The position numbers were made by a program, and so were the translations under genes. The notes beneath the pieces are model-generated. The model worked only from the letters and a program-made list of their open reading frames with translations. It was not told the DNA's origin and did no database searches. Below are positions 5,707 to 10,910 of a DNA stretch of 12,606 nt, in pieces. Origin of the DNA: DATEJJ01 sp039649115 (GTDB lineage Bacteria > Actinomycetota > Actinomycetes > Mycobacteriales > Micromonosporaceae); NCBI GenBank assembly GCA_039649115.1, contig JBBWZQ010000159.1, positions 1-12,606 of the forward strand. The letters run 5' to 3'. Position 1 is the stretch's first letter, and every line of letters begins with the position of its first letter.

Positions 5707-6477
5707 TTAGCGGCGGCCCTGCGCCACCGGCTCGCCGGCCGCCTCGACCTCCAGCAGGCTGGCCTCGTGCCGCTGCGCCTCGTAGGCCGCCTTCCCGCCC
5801 CGCAGGCCGAACAGCCGCTTGGACAGCAGGATGTACAGCACGGCCGCCACGTTGATCACGAGCGCGACGAGCCGGAATGTGGTGATCTTCTCGATCAGCT
5901 CGTAGATCTCGATCGGCAGCCCCAGCGAGGTGGCGACGACCGCGAAGTACTCACCCCAGCGCTTGAGCAGCCACAGGCCGGTACCCTCGACCAGCTGCAG
6001 GATGCCGTACCCGAGCAGCCCGACGGCGACCCAGGCGAGCGTGCTGGTCTGAGCGTCGATCACGGTCCGGATGCTGTGCACGATCGACGAGTCGTCGAGG
6101 TTGAAGTGCAGCTTCTCGGCGAGCGGGCGGATCAGCGGCAGATCCTCGTTGAAGCCGCGCTGGATGGCGTCGTGGTGCGCCCGGAACCGGTAGATCGCGT
6201 ACGCGGCCAGGACGATCAGCACCCCCCGGCCCCACCGCTCGACCGCGAGCAGCCGCAGGATCAGCGCGTCGCGCAGCGCCCGTCCCCGCATGACGAGCGG
6301 CGCGTCCTCGGCCGGTCCGGAGCCGTGCGGTTCGCCCAGCACGAAGTCACCGCACCGCAGGCACCGCCACGCCTCGCCGAGCGCGGTCCGCGCGCGCAGG
6401 TGCTCGCGCAGCGCCGGCTCGGCGGGCGCATACGTCACGTGCCCACGCCGGCCGCAGGTGCGCAGGTTCCAGTCCAT
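5707..6477 (-). CDS. DUF2127 membrane protein with N-terminal zinc-ribbon-like segment
   Basis: A 256-residue protein. Residues 1-50 carry Cys8, His13, Cys39 and Cys42 (Cys-Leu-Arg-Cys), which could bind a metal and resemble a split zinc ribbon. The membrane part has hydrophobic stretches at about 83-97, 147-171, 176-193 and 202-220. The segment AWVAVGLLGYGILQLVEGTG (148-167), then GLWLLKRWGEY, LPIEIYELI and VINVAAVLYI, is the signature I recognise for DUF2127. The ~45-residue stretch between helices 1 and 2 is predicted extracytoplasmic. The tail after residue 225 is hydrophilic. Family function is unknown. The ATG start is supported by a TAGCTT box ending 6 nt upstream. It is divergent from amrS and lies 71 bp upstream of the DedA gene on the same strand. 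Confidence 0.85.
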   Translation of the reverse strand: MDWNLRTCGRRGHVTYAPAEPALREHLRARTALGEAWRCLRCGDFVLGEPHGSGPAEDAPLVMRGRALRDALILRLLAVERWGRGVLIVLAAYAIYRFRAHHDAIQRGFNEDLPLIRPLAEKLHFNLDDSSIVHSIRTVIDAQTSTLAWVAVGLLGYGILQLVEGTGLWLLKRWGEYFAVVATSLGLPIEIYELIEKITTFRLVALVINVAAVLYILLSKRLFGLRGGKAAYEAQRHEASLLEVEAAGEPVAQGRR

Positions 6478-6483
6478 GAGCTG

Positions 6484-6489
6484 AAGCTA
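6484..6489 (-). promoter_or_regulatory. -10-like box, DUF2127 gene (leaderless)
   Basis: On the minus strand TAGCTT ends exactly 6 nt before the ATG at 6477, with no ribosome binding site. It forms one half of a compact divergent promoter region with the box at 6526-6531. Confidence 0.42.
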
Positions 6490-6525
6490 CCGCCGCGGAT
6501 CAACAGGTTGGCCCCGGAACCGGCG

Positions 6526-6531
6526 TAGCGT
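6526..6531 (+). promoter_or_regulatory. -10-like box, amrS (leaderless)
   Basis: TAGCGT ends 6 nt before the GTG at 6538, the classic actinobacterial leaderless spacing. No clear -35 was found. The two opposing -10 boxes are only 36 bp apart, so their upstream elements must overlap. Confidence 0.45.
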
Positions 6532-6537
6532 GAGGGC

Positions 6538-7647
6538 GTGGGGCGCGAGTCCGTCGAGATCACCACGCTGAGCCTGTCCGACCCGCACACCGTGCCGACC
6601 ACCCACTGGCACGCACTGCCCGACGGGCGGATCCAGTGCGACGTCTGCCCGCGCGCGTGCCGGCTGCGCGAGGGCCAGCGCGGCCTGTGCTTCGTCCGCG
6701 GCCGGATCGACGACCAGGTCGTGCTCGCCTCCTACGGGCGTTCGTCCGGCTTCTGCGTCGACCCCGTCGAGAAGAAACCGCTCAACCACTTCCTTCCCGG
6801 TACCCCCGTGTTGTCCTTCGGCACGGCCGGCTGCAACCTGGCCTGCCGGTTCTGCCAGAACTGGGACATCTCCAAGTCCCGTGAGATCGACACGCTCTCC
6901 TCCGCCGCGTCGCCCGCGGCCCTCGCCGACGCGGCCGTCCGGCTGGGTTGCCGCTCGGTCGCGTTCACCTACAACGACCCGGTCATCTTCATGGAGTACG
7001 CGATGGACGTCGCGGACGCCTGCCGGGAGCGTGGCGTGAAGGCCGTCGCGGTGTCCGCCGGATACATGAACCCGCCCGCGCGGCGCGAGTTCTACGCGCA
7101 CATGGACGGCGCCAACATCGACCTGAAGGCCTTCACCGACGCGTTCTACGAGAAGATCACGTTTTCCCGGCTGCCGGTCGTGCTGGAAACGCTGGAGTAC
7201 CTGCGGCACGAGACCAGCGTCTGGTTCGAGGTGACGACGCTGCTCATCCCCGGACACAACGACTCGTCCGAGGAGATCGCCCGGCAGTGTGCCTGGCTGG
7301 TGGAGCACCTGGGCACCGACGTGCCGCTGCACTTCTCCGCCTTCCATCCCGACTTCAAGATGCGCGACGTGCCGCGCACCCCGCCGCAGACGCTGCGCCG
7401 GGCCAGGCGGATCGCGCTGGAGCACGGCCTGCGCTACGTCTACACCGGCAACATCCACGATCCGGCCGGGCAGACGACGTGCTGCCCGTCGTGCGGGACG
7501 CCGGTGGTGGTGCGCGACTGGTACGTGATGCTGCGGTACGAGCTGTCCGACACCGGTACCTGCGTCCACTGTGGATACCAGTTGCCCGGCGTGTACGAGG
7601 GGCCGGTGGGGGACTGGGGCGACAAGCGGCGACCGGTACGGCTCTGA
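6538..7647 (+). CDS. amrS: AmmeMemoRadiSam system radical SAM enzyme AmrS
   Basis: A 369-residue radical SAM protein of the AmrS type (related to pyruvate formate-lyase activating enzymes). The N-terminal Cys cluster CDVCPRAC...GLC (Cys34, 37, 41, 51) is followed by the radical SAM motif CNLACRFC (Cys99, 103, 106), which should bind the 4Fe-4S cluster that cleaves S-adenosylmethionine. Further typical segments are AFTYNDPVIF (142-151), GANIDLKAF (191-199) and FHPDFKMRDVPRTPP (269-283). A C-terminal zinc-ribbon pair sits at Cys315/316/319 and Cys342/345. The reaction is not established as far as I know. Its TGA overlaps the ATG of amrB by one base (TGATG), so the two are co-translated. Start GTG 6538 is chosen from the -10 box 6 nt upstream. 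Confidence 0.95.
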   Translation: MGRESVEITTLSLSDPHTVPTTHWHALPDGRIQCDVCPRACRLREGQRGLCFVRGRIDDQVVLASYGRSSGFCVDPVEKKPLNHFLPGTPVLSFGTAGCNLACRFCQNWDISKSREIDTLSSAASPAALADAAVRLGCRSVAFTYNDPVIFMEYAMDVADACRERGVKAVAVSAGYMNPPARREFYAHMDGANIDLKAFTDAFYEKITFSRLPVVLETLEYLRHETSVWFEVTTLLIPGHNDSSEEIARQCAWLVEHLGTDVPLHFSAFHPDFKMRDVPRTPPQTLRRARRIALEHGLRYVYTGNIHDPAGQTTCCPSCGTPVVVRDWYVMLRYELSDTGTCVHCGYQLPGVYEGPVGDWGDKRRPVRL

Positions 7648-8456
7648 TGTCCGGGGTCCGCCCGCCCGCCGTGGCCGGTCGGTTCTATCCGGGCGATGCC
7701 GACTCCCTGCGCCGGCTCGTGGACGAGTTCCTGGCGGCGGTGTCCGTGCCGCCGGGCGAGGGCCCGGCACTGGCATACGTCGTGCCGCACGCCGGCTACC
7801 GGTACTCCGGCCGGACGGCCGCCCACGTCTACGCGAGGCTGCGCGGTCACCCCATCGAGCGGGTGGTCCTGATCGGGCCGGCGCACTACTCCCGGGTCCG
7901 CCACTGCGCGGTACCGCTGGCCGGCGCCTGGCGCACTCCACTGGGCGACGTGCCGATCGACGCCGGTACCGCGCGGCTGCTCGTGTCCGGCGGGCACGCG
8001 AGCGCCGACGACGAGCCGTTCGGTTCGGAGCATTCGCTCGAGGTACAGCTGCCGTTCCTGCAGCGCTGCCTGCCGCCGGAGGTACCGGTGCTGCCGGTCG
8101 TGGTGGGACCCGCGACGGTGGTGGAGGTGGTCGCCGCGCTCGCCGCCGTGGCCGGGCCGGCAGCCGTGGTGTTGTGCAGCACCGACCTCTCGCACTACCA
8201 GAGCGAGGTGGTGGCGCACCAGCAGGACGCCCGCACCGCCCGCGCGGTCCTCGACCTCGCCCCGGAGCGGGTAGGGGCACGCGACGCCTGTGGCGTGTTT
8301 GCGCTGCGCGGACTGCTCGGCTGGGCGCGGCGGGCCGGGCTGCACGCCCGCCTCCTGGACATGTCCACCTCGGCCGACACGACCGGCGACGCGAGCCGGG
8401 TCGTGGGATACGGAGCCTTCGCCTTCGCCGAGGCCGGCAAGAGCCGTCAGCGGTAG
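7647..8456 (+). CDS. amrB: AmmeMemoRadiSam system protein B (Memo-like)
   Basis: A 269-residue member of the MEMO1/AmrB family, related in fold to class III extradiol dioxygenases and LigB-type enzymes. Conserved segments are PAVAGRFYPGD (7-17), VPHAGYRYSG (46-55), GPAHYS (77-82), EHSLEVQLPFL (128-138), CSTDLSHY (177-184) and DACGV (213-217). His48, His80 and Cys215 correspond to residues reported as metal ligands in human MEMO1 (His49, His81, Cys244), with Asp180 and His183 nearby; a metal site is therefore expected. The ATG overlaps the stop of amrS by one base. The third partner, AMMECR1 (AmrA), is not in this window. The 3' end overlaps the convergent small gene by 10 bp. Confidence 0.94.
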   Translation: MSGVRPPAVAGRFYPGDADSLRRLVDEFLAAVSVPPGEGPALAYVVPHAGYRYSGRTAAHVYARLRGHPIERVVLIGPAHYSRVRHCAVPLAGAWRTPLGDVPIDAGTARLLVSGGHASADDEPFGSEHSLEVQLPFLQRCLPPEVPVLPVVVGPATVVEVVAALAAVAGPAAVVLCSTDLSHYQSEVVAHQQDARTARAVLDLAPERVGARDACGVFALRGLLGWARRAGLHARLLDMSTSADTTGDASRVVGYGAFAFAEAGKSRQR

Positions 8457-8659
8457 TCGTCGTCCAGCTCGACCACGCGCGACTGCTCCAGCGCGTCCCA
8501 CTCGTCGACCTCCAGGCCGCGGTACGTCTCCGCCGGCCGCTCCGCGGGGTTGACCGGGGTCACCTGGTCCACCATGTCGGCGTCGGGCGCCTCCGGATCG
8601 CGTTCGTCCGGGACCAGGCGCGCATCGGGATCGATCAGCTGCTCGTCCGGTTCTGCCAT
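8447..8659 (-). CDS. Small acidic conserved-looking protein of unknown function
   Basis: A 70-residue, strongly acidic protein rich in Asp, Glu and Pro, without hydrophobic segments and probably disordered. Its C-terminal third (VDEWDALEQSRVVELDDDYR) looks like a short conserved actinobacterial motif, but I cannot name a family. The ATG at 8659 is chosen because GGGAGG lies 5 nt upstream; a longer upstream in-frame GTG at 8728 has no support. It faces amrB tail-to-tail with a 10-bp overlap, and its promoter region is shared with the divergent fba gene. Confidence 0.68.
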   Translation of the reverse strand: MAEPDEQLIDPDARLVPDERDPEAPDADMVDQVTPVNPAERPAETYRGLEVDEWDALEQSRVVELDDDYR

Positions 8660-8688
8660 GGCCGCCTCCCTCCCCCTCGCTGTTTCCC

Positions 8689-8694
8689 ACGCTA
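8689..8694 (-). promoter_or_regulatory. -10-like box for small acidic gene
   Basis: On the minus strand TAGCGT lies about 29 nt upstream of the ATG at 8659. That leaves room for a short leader containing the GGGAGG ribosome binding site. No clear -35 was found; the 9-bp repeat copy lies 4 bp upstream of it. Confidence 0.35.
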
Positions 8695-8698
8695 CGGT

Positions 8699-8728
8699 CC
8701 TACCCACTCCGGCCGCAGGCCTACCCAC
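8699..8728. repeat. 9-bp direct repeat in the fba / acidic-gene divergent promoter
   Basis: CCTACCCAC occurs at 8699-8707 and again at 8720-8728, 21 bp apart, which is two helical turns. The second copy ends 2 bp before the fba -35 element; the first is 4 bp from the opposing -10 box. This arrangement is typical of a regulator binding site in tandem, but the regulator is not identified. Confidence 0.4.
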
Positions 8729-8730
8729 GA

Positions 8731-8760
8731 TTAGACCGCGTACCTGGCGTGCGCGATACT
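8731..8760 (+). promoter_or_regulatory. Sigma-A-type promoter of fba
   Basis: TTAGAC (8731-8736), an 18-bp spacer and GATACT (8755-8760) form the clearest vegetative promoter in the window. The expected transcription start near 8767 gives a leader of about 57 nt. The leader carries a GAGGAG ribosome binding site at 8812-8817, 6 nt before the ATG. Confidence 0.6.
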
Positions 8761-8823
8761 GCCGAACGGGGGACAGCGCGGGTCCACACCCGCGCCACGG
8801 CTGCCGCTACTGAGGAGCACCAG

Positions 8824-9849
8824 ATGCCAATCGCGTCGCCAGAGGTCTACGCCGAGATGATCGACCGCGCCAAGGCGGGCGCGTTCGCCTACCCGGCGAT
8901 CAATGTCACCTCGTCACAGACCCTGAACGCGGCCCTCCGCGGCTTCGCCGACGCGCAGAGCGACGGCATCGTCCAGGTGTCCACCGGTGGCGCCGAGTAC
9001 CTGTCCGGCCCGACCGTGAAGGACATGGTCACCGGTGCCGTGGCGCTCGCCGCGTACGCGCACGAGGTCGCGAAGAAGTACCCGGTCAACATCGCGCTGC
9101 ACACCGACCACTGCCCGAAGGACAAGCTGGACAAGTTCGTCCGCCCGCTGCTCGCGATCTCCAAGGAGCGGGTCAGCCGGGGTGAGCAGCCGCTGTTCCA
9201 GTCGCACATGTGGGACGGTTCGGCCGTGCCGCTGACCGAGAACCTGGAGATCGCGGAGGATCTGCTGAAGGAGGCCGCGGCGGCCCACGTGATCCTCGAG
9301 ATCGAGGTCGGCGTGGTCGGCGGCGAGGAGGACGGCATCGTCGGCGCCATCGACGAGAAGCTGTACAGCACGCCCGAGGACGGCATGGCCACCGTCGCCG
9401 CGCTCGGCCTGGGCGAGAGGGGCCGGTACATCGCCGCGCTGACGTTCGGCAATGTGCACGGCGTGTACAAGCCCGGCAACGTCAAGCTGCGCCCGGAGAT
9501 CCTCAAGAACATCCAGGACGCGGTCGGCCAGAAGTACGGCAAGGAGAAGCCGCTCGACCTGGTGTTCCACGGCGGCTCCGGTTCGCTGCTGAGCGAGATC
9601 CGGGAAGCGCTCGACTACGGCGTCGTGAAGATGAACATCGACACGGACGCCCAGTACGCGTTCACCCGGCCGGTCGCCGGGCACATGTTCACGAACTACG
9701 ACGGCGTCCTCAAGGTGGACGGCGAGGTCGGCAACAAGAAGGCGTACGACCCGCGGACCTGGGGGAAGTCGGCCGAGGAGGGCATGTCCAAGCGTGTCGC
9801 GCACGCATGCGAGGACCTCCGGTCGACGGGGACGTCACTCAACAACTGA
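8824..9849 (+). CDS. fba: Class II fructose-bisphosphate aldolase
   Basis: A 341-residue zinc-dependent aldolase that interconverts fructose 1,6-bisphosphate with glyceraldehyde 3-phosphate and dihydroxyacetone phosphate in glycolysis and gluconeogenesis. Key residues are visible: LHTDHC (92-97) with Asp95 and zinc ligand His96, EIEVGVVGGEEDG (159-171), GNVHGVYKPGNVKL (209-222) with zinc ligand His212, FHGGSGS (248-254) with His249, and the phosphate-binding NIDTDAQYAFT (271-281). Length is normal for the class IIA form. The ATG at 8824 is fixed by GAGGAG 6 nt upstream; an in-frame upstream ATG at 8749 lies inside the promoter. The last 15 bp overlap the convergent LOG fragment. Confidence 0.97.
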   Translation: MPIASPEVYAEMIDRAKAGAFAYPAINVTSSQTLNAALRGFADAQSDGIVQVSTGGAEYLSGPTVKDMVTGAVALAAYAHEVAKKYPVNIALHTDHCPKDKLDKFVRPLLAISKERVSRGEQPLFQSHMWDGSAVPLTENLEIAEDLLKEAAAAHVILEIEVGVVGGEEDGIVGAIDEKLYSTPEDGMATVAALGLGERGRYIAALTFGNVHGVYKPGNVKLRPEILKNIQDAVGQKYGKEKPLDLVFHGGSGSLLSEIREALDYGVVKMNIDTDAQYAFTRPVAGHMFTNYDGVLKVDGEVGNKKAYDPRTWGKSAEEGMSKRVAHACEDLRSTGTSLNN

Positions 9850-10263
9850 TCCTCGCGGGAGGAGCGGCTGCGCCGGGCTGCCCAGCAGATCCAGCACCTC
9901 GTCCACCGAGTCGGTGAGGTGGACGAGGCCGGACAGGTCGCCTCCCGGGGTGGTCGACAGCAGGGTGCGGAGCAGGTCGGGCACCGGCAGGTCGCCCTTC
10001 CAGAAGTGCGCGTCGAGGAAGATGAACGGGCCGCTCGCGCCGTCGGTGACGTAGAAGGCCTTGGCCGCCGCCTGGAAGACCTCCTGCACGGTACCGGCGC
10101 GGCCGGCGGCGAAGACGATCCCGCCCCGTGCCAGTCGCAGGATGGTGTCCTCCCGGATCGCGTTGGAGAAGTACTTCGCGATCCGCGCGGCGAACAGGTT
10201 CGCCGGCTCGTGCCCGTACAGCCAGGTGGGGATGGACAGGCCGCCGCGGCGTGCCCAGTTCAT
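9835..10263 (-). CDS. C-terminal fragment of a LOG-type Rossmann nucleotide-binding protein (probable truncated gene)
   Basis: A 142-residue product matching only the C-terminal third or so of a larger actinobacterial Rossmann-fold protein family (about 370 residues as I recall). Recognisable parts are SIPTWLYGHEPANLFAARIA (10-29), KYFSNAIRED (30-39) and the LOG-like loop AGRAGTVQEVF (54-64; usually PGGxGTxxE in lysine-decarboxylase-like LOG proteins). The N-terminal half that holds the first Rossmann strands is missing. The reading frame is open upstream only to a TAA at 10321-10323, through sequence unlike the family and through a strong hairpin. A GGAGG 8 nt before the ATG at 10263 means the piece could still be translated. 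Function, if any, is unknown. The 3' end overlaps fba by 15 bp. Confidence 0.7.
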   Translation of the reverse strand: MNWARRGGLSIPTWLYGHEPANLFAARIAKYFSNAIREDTILRLARGGIVFAAGRAGTVQEVFQAAAKAFYVTDGASGPFIFLDAHFWKGDLPVPDLLRTLLSTTPGGDLSGLVHLTDSVDEVLDLLGSPAQPLLPRGSVVE

Positions 10264-10287
10264 CCCGGCATCCTCCCAAGGGCAGAC

Positions 10288-10319
10288 GAGAGCCCGGCGG
10301 CCTGGACCGCCGGGCTCTC
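10288..10319. terminator. Strong 13-bp hairpin, candidate factor-independent terminator
   Basis: A perfect 13-bp G+C-rich stem (10288-10300 with 10307-10319) closes a 6-nt loop CCTGGA. No T-run follows on either strand, as is common for actinobacterial hairpin terminators. It lies 439 bp beyond the fba stop, so fba mRNA could end here after running antisense through the LOG fragment. It is just upstream of the LOG fragment's start. Confidence 0.6.
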
Positions 10320-10419
10320 CTTACCGGGTCCTGGGGAGGCTCCGGACTTCCATTTCTACTCGATTACCTCAGTGATCAACACCACCGGTCGCGTGAGCAA
10401 CGACTCAGCTTTTCAGCCG

Positions 10420-10447
10420 GCCGTTTTCCCGAACGGCGCGGTTAGAT
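10420..10447 (+). promoter_or_regulatory. Possible promoter/operator region of the DUF3151 gene
   Basis: A small dyad GCCGTT-N6-AACGGC (10420-10437) is followed by TTAGAT (10442-10447), which ends 6 nt before the ATG at 10454. The spacing fits a leaderless start, but TTAGAT lacks the usual A at the second position. The flanking 10320-10440 stretch is clearly richer in A+T than its surroundings and holds no gene I can support. Confidence 0.3.
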
Positions 10448-10453
10448 GGCGGC

Positions 10454-10900
10454 ATGTCCAACGACCCGGCACCGCAGGCTCCCCGCGGAAGAAACCTGCT
10501 GCCCGAAACGCCGGCCACGCTGCTGCCCGAAGACGAGCGCGCACACAGCGCACTGCGGGGAGCGGCACCCGGCGCCGAGGAGCAGGTCGCGGCGGACCAC
10601 CCGACCTACGGCGCCGCCTGGGCCGTGCTCGCGCGGCGCGCGCTGGACGCCGGCCAGACCGTGACTGCGTACGCGTACGCCCGCACGGGGTACCACCGCG
10701 GCCTCGACCAGTTGCGCCGTAGCGGGTGGAAGGGCAGCGGCCCGGTGCCCTGGGCGCACGAGCCGAACCAGGGCTTCCTGCGCTGCCTGCACCTGCTCGC
10801 GCTGGCCGCCGACCAGATCGGCGAGGCCGGCGAGGCCGCCCGCTGCGCCCAATTCCTACGCGACTGCGACCCTGCCGCCGCCGACGCCCTCACAGGTTGA
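10454..10900 (+). CDS. DUF3151 domain-containing protein
   Basis: A 148-residue soluble protein of the actinobacterial DUF3151 family. The signature runs from AYAYARTGYHRGLDQLRRSG (73-92) through WKGSGPVPWAHEPNQGFLR (92-110) and closes with AQFLRDCDPAAADAL. The N-terminal segment has the typical LLPETPATLLPEDERA pattern. The helix-rich layout resembles a tetratricopeptide-like fold, which is inference. Function is unknown; a DUF3151 gene close to fba is a recurrent actinobacterial arrangement. ATG 10454 is chosen over an out-of-frame ATG at 10446. It converges on the MinD-like gene with a 10-bp gap. Confidence 0.93.
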   Translation: MSNDPAPQAPRGRNLLPETPATLLPEDERAHSALRGAAPGAEEQVAADHPTYGAAWAVLARRALDAGQTVTAYAYARTGYHRGLDQLRRSGWKGSGPVPWAHEPNQGFLRCLHLLALAADQIGEAGEAARCAQFLRDCDPAAADALTG

Positions 10901-10910
10901 GCATCGCCGC

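Noticed and set aside
4913..5710. Plus-strand frame of ~265 codons opposite the DedA gene
   Set aside because: The minus-strand DedA motifs are clear; the plus-strand product is His/Asp/Gln-rich without any fold.
6487..8280. Minus-strand frame of ~600 codons opposite amrS and amrB
   Set aside because: Pro/Arg/Gly-rich antisense shadow of two well-conserved genes; no start signal and no domain.
8749..8823. Upstream in-frame ATG giving a 25-residue longer aldolase
   Set aside because: The extension overlaps the -10 box and expected transcription start, and the conserved protein begins at 8824 with a good ribosome binding site.
8889..9804. Minus-strand frames opposite fba
   Set aside because: fba is unambiguous on the plus strand; the antisense frames show only its codon bias.
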